A stretch of 57,636 nt of DNA from Candidatus Paceibacter normanii SCGC AAA255-P19 (GTDB taxonomy: Bacteria > Patescibacteriota > Minisyncoccia > Minisyncoccales > Paceibacteraceae), in contig ASKX01000005.1 in NCBI GenBank assembly GCA_000398025.1, positions 1 through 57,636 on the forward strand, in the 5' to 3' direction. Below the pieces are notes generated by a model that saw only the letters and a list, made by a program, of their open reading frames with translations, ran no database searches and was not told the origin of the DNA. Below, piece after piece: positions 23,432 through 31,339 of the stretch. Each line of letters starts with the position of its first letter. Position 1 is the stretch's first letter. Both the position numbers and the translations under genes were made by a program.

Positions 23432-23632
23432 ATGAATGTAAAAAATATTCCAAGCAAAATCATTACCTTCTTAAAAGAGGTTCGTTTGGAAATGAAGAAG
23501 GTTAACTGGCCCACCCGCCAGCAAACTTTAAGATACACTTTGATTGTTATTGGCGTTTGTGTTGCCGTAGCTATTTATTTGGGGGCTTTAGATTTCATTT
23601 TCACCACTATCCTAAATAAGTTTGTTCTATAA
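23432..23632 (+). CDS. secE: Preprotein translocase subunit SecE
   Basis: The 66-residue single-span subunit of SecYEG. KIITFLKEVRLEMKKVNWPTRQQTLRYTLIVIG carries the amphipathic helix and the conserved KVxWPTR segment before the membrane helix (residues about 35-62). Followed 2 bases later by nusG, the usual bacterial order. An alternative start a few codons downstream cannot be excluded. Confidence 0.95.
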   Translation: MNVKNIPSKIITFLKEVRLEMKKVNWPTRQQTLRYTLIVIGVCVAVAIYLGALDFIFTTILNKFVL

Positions 23633-23634
23633 CT

Positions 23635-24180
23635 ATGCCAAAACAGAGGTTATCTCAAGAGAAAAATTGGTACGTTATTCACACTTATTCCGGGTATGAG
23701 GAAGCCGTTGCTAAAAATTTAAAGCAGCGGATTGAATCATTGGGCATGGAAGACAAAATCTTTAATGTTATTGTGCCCAAAGAAAAAAAGATTAAAATAA
23801 AAGGAGGAAAAAGGAAAGTGGTGGAAGAAAAAATTTACCCAGGATATGTTTTGGTGGAAATGATAGTTACTGATGACAGTTGGTACATAGTCAGGAACAC
23901 TCCCAATGTAACTGGCTTTGTCGGGGCTGGCACCACACCGGTACCAGTTTCTCAGGCTGAAATTGATAGTTTGAAGAAAAGAATGGGAGTGGAAACTCCT
24001 CAGTACAAAATTGAGGTAAGGGCAGGGGATGCGGTAAAGATTACCGACGGGCCCTTTAAGGATTTTGATGGCAAAGTTTCCGAAATTGACGAAGAAAGAG
24101 GAAAGGTAAAAGTGCTGGTCAATATGTTCGGTCGAGACACTCCTATTGAGCTGGATTCATTACAAATAAAGAAATTATAA
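23635..24180 (+). CDS. nusG: Transcription termination/antitermination factor NusG
   Basis: The 181-residue protein couples RNA polymerase to ribosomes or Rho. It has the NGN domain (NWYVIHTYSGYEEAVAKNLKQR; YPGYVLVEM; TPNVTGFVG) and the C-terminal KOW domain (VRAGDAVKITDGPFKDFDGKVSEID). It sits between secE and rplK with 1-2 base gaps. Confidence 0.97.
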   Translation: MPKQRLSQEKNWYVIHTYSGYEEAVAKNLKQRIESLGMEDKIFNVIVPKEKKIKIKGGKRKVVEEKIYPGYVLVEMIVTDDSWYIVRNTPNVTGFVGAGTTPVPVSQAEIDSLKKRMGVETPQYKIEVRAGDAVKITDGPFKDFDGKVSEIDEERGKVKVLVNMFGRDTPIELDSLQIKKL

Positions 24181-24181
24181 T

Positions 24182-24604
24182 ATGGCAAAAAAAGTAAAAG
24201 CAATTGTAAAATTACAAATTCCGGCCGGTCAAGCTACTCCTGCCCCGCCAGTTGGGCCGGTTCTGGCTCAGCATGGAGTTAATATCTCTGAGTTTTGCCA
24301 AAAATTTAACGATGCCACAAAAGATAAACAAGGATTTGTTATTCCGGTAGAAATCACAGTTTATGGAGATAGAACCTATAGTTTTCAATTAAAGCAGCCG
24401 CCAGCCGCCGTTCTTTTGAAAAAGGCAGCCGGAATTGAAAAAGGGTCTGGTGAACCAAATAAGGCTAAAGTAGCTAAAATTACTAGAACCCAGTTAAGAG
24501 AGATCGCTGAAAAGAAACTTCCTGATTTGAATACCGACGATGTTGAACAGGCAATGAAAATTATTGAAGGTACGGCTAAAAATATGGGCATCACTATCGA
24601 ATAG
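24182..24604 (+). CDS. rplK: 50S ribosomal protein L11
   Basis: 140 residues of the GTPase-associated centre of the large subunit. IVKLQIPAGQATPAPPVGPVLAQHGVNISEFCQKFN is the hallmark N-terminal domain; the C-terminal rRNA-binding domain follows. rplA, which normally comes next, is absent: a deaminase gene begins 13 bases later, so the L11-L1 pair is broken at this locus. Confidence 0.97.
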   Translation: MAKKVKAIVKLQIPAGQATPAPPVGPVLAQHGVNISEFCQKFNDATKDKQGFVIPVEITVYGDRTYSFQLKQPPAAVLLKKAAGIEKGSGEPNKAKVAKITRTQLREIAEKKLPDLNTDDVEQAMKIIEGTAKNMGITIE

Positions 24605-24617
24605 TTAGTCTCTCTTT

Positions 24618-25484
24618 ATGTTTAAAAAAAATCTCATTCTTCATATCCCTGTTATTCACAAGGGATATTTAGATTTTTTTGAAAGGATAAAAGAAAAAAT
24701 TTCCAGCATTTATATTATTGATGAAGATTTTCAAAAAGAGCTTTCTGATATAAAACCAGACATAGCTGCTATTAGTTCGGTCCAAATAAAGGACTTATTA
24801 AATAGACTTGGCTTTGACAACATATCTATTCTTTCTAAAGATAAGATTAACGAGCTGAAAGGAAGAGAAATTATTTTGATTCAGAGTGAGCTTTCCCGCA
24901 ATTTATATGAGAAATATCTAAAAGGAGAAAAAGTAGAGTGGGAGTCAGCTTTCCTTCGTTGGGATAAAAGCCAAGTGATAGCCGAGCTGCCAGTTGAGGA
25001 TATTCCGATATCAAAAGAAAGTTTCGATATTGAAATGATGAAAGAAGCTTATAAGGAAGCCGAAAAAAGTAGTGATTGGTGGCGTCAGATTGGAGTTGTC
25101 CTGGTAAAAGATAAAAAAATAATAGCTCGTGCTTATAATCAAGGAGTTCCCAACGATAATACTCCCTATCAGGTGGGTTCAATAAGAGATTTGTTTAAGG
25201 CTGGAGAGAAACAGGAATTATCTCCAACAATTCATGCCGAACAAAAACTTATTGCCGAGGCCGCCAAAAATGGCGTTCAATTAAAAAACACCTCTCTTTA
25301 TCTTACTCATTTTCCTTGTTCTGTATGCGCTAAACTTATTGCTTGGTCAGGAATAAAAAAGCTCTATTTTACAGAAGGAGCTTCAAATCTTGACGGAAGG
25401 AAGGTAATAGAATTGGCAGGAGTTGAAATTATCCACATTCCTCAAAAAGGCGAGCGCCAGCGAAGCCTGAAGATGAATCTTTAG
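24618..25484 (+). CDS. Two-part dCMP/cytidine deaminase-like protein
   Basis: 288 residues. The C-terminal half is a zinc-dependent deaminase of the dCMP deaminase/ComEB group: TIHAEQKLIAEAA gives the HAE motif and FPCSVCAKLIAWSGI the PCxxC motif. The N-terminal 130 residues (LILHIPVIHKGYLDFFERI ... ) form a separate alpha/beta domain that I do not recognise. With thyA 14 bases downstream, conversion of dCMP to dUMP is the likely job. The last residues (KGERQRSLKMNL) and the stop are coded by a hairpin element, so the original C-terminus has been replaced or extended. Confidence 0.82.
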   Translation: MFKKNLILHIPVIHKGYLDFFERIKEKISSIYIIDEDFQKELSDIKPDIAAISSVQIKDLLNRLGFDNISILSKDKINELKGREIILIQSELSRNLYEKYLKGEKVEWESAFLRWDKSQVIAELPVEDIPISKESFDIEMMKEAYKEAEKSSDWWRQIGVVLVKDKKIIARAYNQGVPNDNTPYQVGSIRDLFKAGEKQELSPTIHAEQKLIAEAAKNGVQLKNTSLYLTHFPCSVCAKLIAWSGIKKLYFTEGASNLDGRKVIELAGVEIIHIPQKGERQRSLKMNL

Positions 25485-25494
25485 ATTCATCGAC
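25449..25494. repeat. Composite hairpin element at the deaminase stop
   Basis: GGC-gagcgccagcgaa-GCC is followed by TGAA and GATGAATC-tt-ta-GATTCATC-GAC. The same GAGCG..AGCGAA loop enclosed by different arms (ACGC/GCGT) occurs at 56147-56167. It overlaps the last codons of the deaminase and reaches to 5 bases before thyA. Confidence 0.85.
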
Positions 25495-25498
25495 ATCT

Positions 25499-26320
25499 AT
25501 GAAGCAATATTTAGATTTATTAAAACATGTTTTGGAAAACGGAGAAAAAAAAGGTGACCCTCAAGGAGTAGGTAATATTGCAGTTTGTGGCTATCAGATG
25601 CGATTTAAAATGGACGATGGTTTTCCCCTAATGACCACAAAAAAAATGCCTCTGAAATCAATTATTTATGAATTACTCTGGTTCTTAAGAGGAGACACTA
25701 ATGCTAAATATCTGCAGGACCACGGAGTGACAATTTGGGACGAGTGGGCTACGCCTGAAGCCTGTGCTAAATATAATTTGCCGCCTGGGGAGTTGGGTCC
25801 AATATATGGAGAGAAGTGGCGTCATTGGAAAAAGAGAGAAGGAGGAGAGATAGACCAGATAGCTGATGTTATAGAGGAAATCAAAAAAAATCCAGATTCT
25901 AGAAGATTAGTTGTAACTTCTTGGGACCCAGAAGATGTTGATAAGGTTTTTGTGGCTCCCTGTCATTGTTTCTTTAAATTTTTTGTCGCCCAGGGAAAAC
26001 TATCTTTACACCTTTTCCAAAGAAGCTGTGATGTTTTTCTGGGTGTTCCTTTTAACATCGCTTCTTACTCTCTTCTTTTGATGATGGCAGCTCAGGTTAC
26101 AGGACTGAAAGCGAAAGATTTTGTTCATACACTATCCGACACTCATCTTTATCTTAACCATATCGAACAGGCAAAACTTCAGCTGACTCGTGAGTCAAGA
26201 CCTTTACCTAAAATAACTCTTAATCCTAAAATAAAAAACATCTTCGATTTTGATTACGAAGATTTTAAGCTCGAAAACTATAATCCTCATCCTTCAATTA
26301 AAGCAGAAATAGGCGTTTAG
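25499..26320 (+). CDS. thyA: Thymidylate synthase ThyA
   Basis: Methylates dUMP to dTMP with methylene-tetrahydrofolate. The 273 residues include FPLMTTKKMPLKSIIYELLWFLRG, the catalytic Cys in VAPCHCFFKF, the dUMP-binding LHLFQRSCDVFLGVPFNIASYSLL and the C-terminal PHPSIKAEIGV. The usual terminal Val is kept. Its stop overlaps the convergent HIT gene stop by 4 bases. Dihydrofolate made here would be recycled by folA, about 1.1 kb downstream. Confidence 0.97.
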   Translation: MKQYLDLLKHVLENGEKKGDPQGVGNIAVCGYQMRFKMDDGFPLMTTKKMPLKSIIYELLWFLRGDTNAKYLQDHGVTIWDEWATPEACAKYNLPPGELGPIYGEKWRHWKKREGGEIDQIADVIEEIKKNPDSRRLVVTSWDPEDVDKVFVAPCHCFFKFFVAQGKLSLHLFQRSCDVFLGVPFNIASYSLLLMMAAQVTGLKAKDFVHTLSDTHLYLNHIEQAKLQLTRESRPLPKITLNPKIKNIFDFDYEDFKLENYNPHPSIKAEIGV

Positions 26321-26760
26321 CCTATTGGGAAATTAACCGTTTTTGAGCGTTTTGTTTTTTTATTTATTTTTGGAGAAATTAGATGAAAATGAAGGTGGGC
26401 AACTGAAGCCCCGGTATAGTCAGTATCGCCAAACCTGATAGCTAAGGCTCCACCTTTTATTTTATATTTCTTTATTGCCCATCTGGCCAAATATGATATG
26501 GTTTCAAAATCCTTCTTTTTTAACTCGGCAAATTCCTCTCGGTGTTTCTCTCCTAAAATCATAAGATGACAACGAGTATTTTTATAAGGCCAACTGACCC
26601 CTGTTAAAAACCAACCGTTTTTTCTTTTGAAGATCGGTTTTTTATGATAGACAAAGTTCTCTTTGCAAAAAGGGCACCTGCCCGTTGAAGCTATTTTTTC
26701 TATTACTTTTTTGTATTCTCCTTTCCTGGCATTATTTATATTAACAAATCCTCTTTTCAT
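26317..26760 (-). CDS. HIT-family nucleotide hydrolase/transferase-like protein
   Basis: The 147 residues contain CPFC near residue 29, a possible half zinc site, and AHLHFHLISP near residue 126, the H-x-H-x-H histidine triad. HIT proteins hydrolyse or transfer nucleotides from NMP-X or dinucleoside polyphosphates; the GalT-like pattern with GVSWPYKNTRCHLMIL fits. It runs against the thymidylate genes and overlaps thyA tail to tail. Confidence 0.85.
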   Translation of the reverse strand: MKRGFVNINNARKGEYKKVIEKIASTGRCPFCKENFVYHKKPIFKRKNGWFLTGVSWPYKNTRCHLMILGEKHREEFAELKKKDFETISYLARWAIKKYKIKGGALAIRFGDTDYTGASVAHLHFHLISPKINKKTKRSKTVNFPIG

Positions 26761-26767
26761 CGTTTAT

Positions 26768-26830
26768 CAAGTCCCCGTAGGGGACGAAGATGAAGATGAA
26801 GGAAACCCCGAAGGGGGCAAACTTCATCGC
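26768..26830. repeat. Composite hairpin element (two palindromes) providing a stop codon
   Basis: GTCCCC-gta-GGGGAC, the linker GAAGATGAA, then GATGAA...TTCATC with an inner CCCC-gaag-GGGG. In reverse reading it ends AAG-CGA-TGA, which is the end of the nucleotidyltransferase frame. It fills the gap to the HIT gene. Confidence 0.85.
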
Positions 26831-27363
26831 TTCTTTGTCATATTAGAGAGCATAGCTTCTAAATGTTTTTTAATCATCCTTTCTATGATTTCTGTTGTTG
26901 AAGTTTTTTCTGCTTGTCTTGGAAGAATCAAAACATCGTCAGAATATCCTCTTATATCTTTAATTTGTTCTTCTGGATAACTGTCGACGGTGGTAACAAA
27001 CAGATTTGGCCTGATTACTTTTATCAATTCATATTGCCATTTTCCGTTGTCATCTATATCATCTACTAGGGTGATGTAGTCAACGCATTCTTGGTATTTT
27101 AGCATTTCCATTCTTTCTTCTTGGGGTATAACCGGCCTAAGCTCGTCTTTTTTGTATAATTTTATTCCCCGGTCGCTATCCGTCCCTACCACCAGAACAT
27201 CGCCTTGCTCTTTGGCCTTTATTAAATAACGCAAGTGTCCAATGTGAAGCATGTCCCAAGAACCAACCGTGCAGATGATTTTATGGTCAAGAGTTTTGTG
27301 GGCATCAATAACTTTTTTCAACTCCGAATAATCTAAAATGATGGAATTTTTTTGCACTTTCAT
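26824..27363 (-). CDS. Cytidylyltransferase-like nucleotidyltransferase
   Basis: 179 residues. VGSWDMLHIGHLRYLIKAKEQGDVLVVGTDSD carries the HIGH motif and Rossmann-type start of the RfaE2/TagD/PanC-like nucleotidyltransferases, and KTSTTEIIERM near the end matches the S-T-T-x-I-I ribose/phosphate motif. It probably transfers an NMP to a small phosphorylated molecule such as a sugar or glycerol phosphate; the substrate is unknown. The stop (CGATGA) lies inside a hairpin element. It has a clear own promoter. Confidence 0.85.
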   Translation of the reverse strand: MKVQKNSIILDYSELKKVIDAHKTLDHKIICTVGSWDMLHIGHLRYLIKAKEQGDVLVVGTDSDRGIKLYKKDELRPVIPQEERMEMLKYQECVDYITLVDDIDDNGKWQYELIKVIRPNLFVTTVDSYPEEQIKDIRGYSDDVLILPRQAEKTSTTEIIERMIKKHLEAMLSNMTKKR

Positions 27364-27375
27364 AAGTATTATAAT

Positions 27376-27404
27376 ATAATAGCAGATAAATAACGCAATA
27401 TCAA
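27376..27404 (-). promoter_or_regulatory. Promoter of the nucleotidyltransferase gene
   Basis: On the minus strand: TTGATA, 17 bases, TATTAT, with the ATG 12 bases after the -10. It lies in the 47-base divergent gap before folA. Confidence 0.75.
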
Positions 27405-27410
27405 ACCTAT

Positions 27411-27905
27411 ATGGTTATATCAATTATTGTAGCTATGGGGAATGGCCGGGTCATCGGGATTAAGAATAAGCTGCCCTGGGATTTGCCCGCTGATATGGAG
27501 CATTTTCAGCAGTTAACCATCGGAAAGCCGGTAATTATGGGGCAAAAAACCTTTGAATCTATTGGCAAGCCTTTGCCCGGCAGAACCAATATTATCATGA
27601 CTCTGGATAAAGATTTTAACCCGTCCGGTTGCCTTATTGCCTGTTCCATAGAAGAGGCCCTAGAGAAAGCTAAAGATTTTAAAGAGGCAATGATTTGTGG
27701 GGGAGTATCAATTTATAAGCAATTTTTACCTTTAGCTGACAAAATGTACCTGACTCTAATAGAAGGAGATTTTGAGGGCGATGCTTATTTCCCGGAATTT
27801 GACTGGAATGATTGGCAAGAGACAGAGAGAGTTGACAACGAACCCGACAAAGACAATTCCTACCCATATTCTTTTGTAACTTTACAAAGAAAAATAGTTA
27901 AATAA
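27411..27905 (+). CDS. folA: Dihydrofolate reductase
   Basis: Regenerates tetrahydrofolate after thymidylate synthase. The 164 residues include ISIIVAMGNGRVIGIKNKLPWDLPADMEHF (catalytic Asp in the PWDLPAD segment), VIMGQKTFESIGKPLPGRTNIIMT for NADPH, and ICGGVSIYKQFLPLADKMYLT. All conserved positions look intact. It follows the divergent nucleotidyltransferase and precedes mazG. Confidence 0.96.
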   Translation: MVISIIVAMGNGRVIGIKNKLPWDLPADMEHFQQLTIGKPVIMGQKTFESIGKPLPGRTNIIMTLDKDFNPSGCLIACSIEEALEKAKDFKEAMICGGVSIYKQFLPLADKMYLTLIEGDFEGDAYFPEFDWNDWQETERVDNEPDKDNSYPYSFVTLQRKIVK

Positions 27906-27915
27906 AAAACTTGGT

Positions 27916-27967
27916 AGGCGATGAGAACCTTGTTCTCATCTTCACCTTCGTCCCTTACGGGACTCGG
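27916..27967. repeat. Composite hairpin element between folA and mazG (best two-hairpin example)
   Basis: GGCGATGAGAA-ccttg-TTCTCATC, linker TTCACCTTC, then GTCCC-ttac-GGGAC-TCGG. It shows both palindromes and all constant flanks of the family. It is in frame with mazG but lies before its likely start. Confidence 0.88.
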
Positions 27968-27970
27968 TAT

Positions 27971-28300
27971 ATGACTTTTAAAAAATATCAAAAATTAAGC
28001 AGAGAAACGGCAATATACCCAGACCTTGATAAAAATTTCGTATATCCCACCTTAGGTTTGGCGGGAGAAACGGGGGAGGTAGTTGAGAATATTAAAAAAA
28101 TTATAAGAGATAGAAATAAATTGATTGATAAAAAAATAAAGTCGGAACTTTCGAAAGAATTGGGAGACGTTCTCTGGTACCTCTCTCAATTGGCTACAGA
28201 ATTAAATATTTCTTTGGATGAAATAGCAATAGAAAATATTAAAAAGTTACAATCTAGAAAAAAACGCAACGTACTCCACGGCAAAGGAGATAATAGATAG
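27971..28300 (+). CDS. MazG-like nucleotide pyrophosphohydrolase
   Basis: 109 residues of an all-alpha NTP pyrophosphohydrolase. GLAGETGEVVENIKK and LSKELGDVLWYLSQLATEL give the ExxE ... ExxD metal site. Such small MazG proteins clean dCTP, dUTP or damaged nucleotides. ATG 27971 is chosen because the 60 in-frame bases before it belong to a hairpin element. It is followed 2 bases later by deoC, inside the deoxypyrimidine cluster. Confidence 0.9.
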   Translation: MTFKKYQKLSRETAIYPDLDKNFVYPTLGLAGETGEVVENIKKIIRDRNKLIDKKIKSELSKELGDVLWYLSQLATELNISLDEIAIENIKKLQSRKKRNVLHGKGDNR

Positions 28301-28302
28301 AA

Positions 28303-28995
28303 ATGAATATAACAAAAATCATCGACCAAACTTATTTAAAAAAGGGGGCCAGCGAGGAGGAAATAAGGGAGGTGGCCGAGGAAGCGAAAAGATATAATTT
28401 TCGTGGCTTTTGCGTTCTTCCTGAACACACCAGAATTGCCAAGGAGGTTTTGAAAGGAACTGACATTAAGGTAACCACTTTGATAGATGAGCCAACTGGC
28501 ACCAGCCCTTGCTCAAAAAGAGTAGAAATGGTTGAAAAAGCTAAAGCCGATGGCTCAGATGAAGCTGACTTAGTGATGAAAATAGATGATTTTAAAAATA
28601 AAAAGTACGAGGAGGTTTTAGAGGATTTAAAAGAAATTGCTAAGATTTTACCAACCAAAGTAATAATTGGTTCAGGCTATTTGACTGATGAGGAGGTGAA
28701 AAAAGCCTCAGAAATGGTTAGAGAGGCCGGCGCAATTTGCGTCAAAACGGCTACAGTAGATGATCCTTTGGACCGCTCAGAATTACCGGAGAAAGCCAAA
28801 CACCTTAGGATAATGAAAGAATCAGCTCCAGGATTGTTGATTAAGGCAGCCGGCGGCGTAAGAAATATGGCTGATTTGGAAATGATGTTGGAAGCCGGAG
28901 CCGATATTATTGGCACTAGCTCAGGGGTGGAAATTGTTGATGAAGCCAAAGGAACCAAAAGCGACGAAATAAAAAACGGCAGAATAATAGAATAA
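28303..28995 (+). CDS. deoC: Deoxyribose-phosphate aldolase
   Basis: Splits deoxyribose 5-phosphate into acetaldehyde and glyceraldehyde 3-phosphate. The 230-residue barrel has GFCVLPEHTRIAKEVL, DEADLVMKIDDFKNKKYEEV, the Schiff-base Lys in AICVKTATV and the second Lys in LLIKAAGGVRNMADL. It links deoxynucleoside salvage to central metabolism; the partner phosphorylase and phosphopentomutase are not in the window. gatB follows after one base. Confidence 0.95.
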   Translation: MNITKIIDQTYLKKGASEEEIREVAEEAKRYNFRGFCVLPEHTRIAKEVLKGTDIKVTTLIDEPTGTSPCSKRVEMVEKAKADGSDEADLVMKIDDFKNKKYEEVLEDLKEIAKILPTKVIIGSGYLTDEEVKKASEMVREAGAICVKTATVDDPLDRSELPEKAKHLRIMKESAPGLLIKAAGGVRNMADLEMMLEAGADIIGTSSGVEIVDEAKGTKSDEIKNGRIIE

Positions 28996-28996
28996 T

Positions 28997-30439
28997 ATGG
29001 ATTATCAACCGACAATTGGCCTGGAAGTGCATGTGGAATTAAACACTAAATCAAAAATGTTTTGTGCTTGTTCGAATGACCCCAACGAAAAGAAACCTAA
29101 TGTTAATGTTTGTCCAGTTTGCTTGGGGCATCCAGGAGTTCTGCCGGTGATAAACAAAGAAGCAATAAGAAAAACAATAAAAACCGGCCTATCGCTCAAC
29201 TGCCAAATTCCCGAACATTCTAAATTTGATAGAAAAAACTATTTTTATCCAGACCTCCCTAAAGGTTATCAAATATCCCAACTTTATATGCCTCTTTGTA
29301 AAGATGGTTTTTTGGGGGTTGATGGCAGGAAAATTAGAATAAGAGAGGTTCATTTGGAAGAAGATACCGGTAAATTAATTCATCCTGAAGACGCCGATTA
29401 CTCTTTGGTCGATTTTAATCGGGCCGGAGTTCCTTTAATGGAATTAGTAACCGAGCCAGACATTACTTCAGCTGAAGGGGCAAGAAAATTTGCCCAAAAT
29501 CTTCAACTTATTTTAAGGTATCTTTCTGTTTCTGCAGCTGACATGGAAAAAGGCCAAATGAGAGTAGAAGCCAATGTTTCTGCCAGCAAAGATAAAAAAC
29601 TTGGCACCAAAGTAGAAATAAAAAATCTTAATTCATTTCGGGCAGTTGAGCGGGGGATTGATTATGAAATTGAAAGACAGCGAGAGCTTTTAGATTCGGG
29701 CGAGGAGGTCTTGCAGGAAACTCGGGGCTGGGACGATATTAAAAGTAAAACAGTAAGCCAGAGAGAAAAGGAAGAAGCTCATGATTATAGATACTTTCCT
29801 GAACCGGATTTACCACCCCTTTATAACTCAAAACAGTTAGTAGAAGAAATTAAAGCTGAGATTCCTGAGCTTCCTCAACAAAAGAGAGAAAGATTTAAAA
29901 AAGAATACCAGCCAGATGAAAAGAATATTGAAGTTTTTGTTCAGAATAAAGATTTTGGAGAATATTTTGAGAAAGTCATCAGCGAATTGCCACCAAATTT
30001 ACCCCGGGAAAATCTTTTTAAATTAACTAAATTGGCTTCAAATTACTTGATTACTGACTTACAAGGATTGTTGAAAGGGGCTTCCGTCGCAGGTCTAGAC
30101 TTTTTAATTACGCCAGAAAACTTTGCCGAATTTATTACTTTGACTTATGAAAAGAAAATCTCCAGCAAAATGGCAAAAATCTTGCTGACCGAGATGTTCA
30201 AAACTGGGGCCGATCCTTCTCATATTATCAAAGAAAAGGAATTGGTTCAGATTACTGATGAAGCTGAGATTGAGAAAATTGTCAAAGAAGTGATTTCTAA
30301 AAATCCAAAAGTAGTTGAAGATTATAAAAAAGGTAAAGAAACTGCTATTCAATACTTAATTGGCCAAGTAATGGCTGAATCCCGAGGCAAAGCCAGCCCC
30401 CAATTAGTAAAAGAGATTTTGACTAAGGTTTTAACTTAA
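28997..30439 (+). CDS. gatB: Asp/Glu-tRNA amidotransferase subunit B
   Basis: Kinase/transamidase subunit, 480 residues. IGLEVHVELNTKSKMFCAC, the zinc-binding NVCPVCLGHPGVLPV, KNYFYPDLPKGYQISQ, and YRYFPEPDLPPL belong to the catalytic cradle; the C-terminal helical and YqeY-like tail domains follow (GQVMAESRGKASPQLVKEIL). It is separated from gatCA by more than 22 kb. Its end overlaps the convergent miaA end by 9 bases. Confidence 0.97.
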   Translation: MDYQPTIGLEVHVELNTKSKMFCACSNDPNEKKPNVNVCPVCLGHPGVLPVINKEAIRKTIKTGLSLNCQIPEHSKFDRKNYFYPDLPKGYQISQLYMPLCKDGFLGVDGRKIRIREVHLEEDTGKLIHPEDADYSLVDFNRAGVPLMELVTEPDITSAEGARKFAQNLQLILRYLSVSAADMEKGQMRVEANVSASKDKKLGTKVEIKNLNSFRAVERGIDYEIERQRELLDSGEEVLQETRGWDDIKSKTVSQREKEEAHDYRYFPEPDLPPLYNSKQLVEEIKAEIPELPQQKRERFKKEYQPDEKNIEVFVQNKDFGEYFEKVISELPPNLPRENLFKLTKLASNYLITDLQGLLKGASVAGLDFLITPENFAEFITLTYEKKISSKMAKILLTEMFKTGADPSHIIKEKELVQITDEAEIEKIVKEVISKNPKVVEDYKKGKETAIQYLIGQVMAESRGKASPQLVKEILTKVLT

Positions 30440-31339
30440 AAATTCTTTGACCAGTTTTTTAGCTTCTTTCGAAGCTTTAACCCAGTTGATTCTTTTATCA
30501 GATTTCCACCAGGTCATCTGACGCCTGGCAAAATGCTCAATTTCTTTTTGAAGCTTTTCTGCCATTTCTTGATAATCCAATTTTCCTTGAAGATACTTGG
30601 AAAGATAACGATATTCCAGTCCAAATTCTTCTAATCTTTGCCAAGAAAGCCCCATTTTCCTCAGTTTTTTCACTTCAGCTATCGCACCTCTTTTTAATCT
30701 CTTCAAAAGTCGCTTTCTGATTAATTTTTTGAGTTTTTCTTTTTTAATCCCAATCATTAAAACTGGGTAGGGCAGAGGTTCTTTTTTGAGAATTGGAACT
30801 TTCTTTTTAGTCTTAATAACAATTTCTAGAGCTCTAATTAATCTTCTTTTATTTTCTTTTTCGATTGTCTTGGCTCTTTTGGGGTCAAGCTTTTTTAATT
30901 GGGAGAAAAGCTCTTTGGCAGTTTTTTTCTCCAACTCTTTTCTTAGCTTCCAATCAGGTTTCACTTCGGGAATTACTATGCCATCAATTACTGCCTGAAT
31001 ATAAAAACCAGTTCCTCCACAAAGAATGGGAACTTTATTTCCCTTGAAGATTTTATTTATGGCCTCAATCGCTAATTTTCTGTATTGTACAACGGTAAAC
31101 CTTCTTTTGGGCGAAGCCACATCTAAAAGATGGTGAGGGATACCTTGCTTTCCTTTCTTAGTCACCTTGCCCGTGCCAATATCCATACCCTGATAAACTT
31201 GTCTTGAGTCAGCTGAAATTATTTCCGCACCATTAAACCCTTCGACTTTGCTCAGGGCAAGTTTTTTTGCCAGTTTAATTGCCAATTCTGATTTCCCAGA
31301 AGAGGTTGGGCCTAAGATGACAATAAGTTTTCTAAGCAT
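30431..31339 (-). CDS. miaA: tRNA dimethylallyltransferase with in-frame palindromic insertion
   Basis: Prenylates A37 of tRNAs reading UNN codons; the product is then methylthiolated by MiaB. The 302 residues show the P-loop GPTSSGKSELA, EIISADSRQVYQGMDIGTGK, HHLLDV, GGTGFYIQAV and the C-terminal zinc-free helical part. Between P-loop helix and FNGAEIIS sits LALSKVEG, coded by the palindrome CCCTTCGACTTTGCTCAGGG, which related proteins lack at this point. It overlaps miaB by 28 bases, so the two modification genes are coupled. Confidence 0.95.
   Translation of the reverse strand: MLRKLIVILGPTSSGKSELAIKLAKKLALSKVEGFNGAEIISADSRQVYQGMDIGTGKVTKKGKQGIPHHLLDVASPKRRFTVVQYRKLAIEAINKIFKGNKVPILCGGTGFYIQAVIDGIVIPEVKPDWKLRKELEKKTAKELFSQLKKLDPKRAKTIEKENKRRLIRALEIVIKTKKKVPILKKEPLPYPVLMIGIKKEKLKKLIRKRLLKRLKRGAIAEVKKLRKMGLSWQRLEEFGLEYRYLSKYLQGKLDYQEMAEKLQKEIEHFARRQMTWWKSDKRINWVKASKEAKKLVKEFLS
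31238..31257. repeat. Palindromic repeat inside miaA
   Basis: CCCTTCGACTTTGCTCAGGG, an imperfect palindrome (CCCT...AGGG) resembling a repeat widespread in unrelated bacterial genomes, read in frame as ALSKVEG. Confidence 0.75.

Noticed and set aside
24605..24618. Hidden rplA after rplK
   Set aside because: The deaminase gene begins at once and no L1-like sequence is seen in any frame nearby.
27911..27970. Earlier start for mazG
   Set aside because: These codons come from a hairpin element and add residues unlike MazG proteins.
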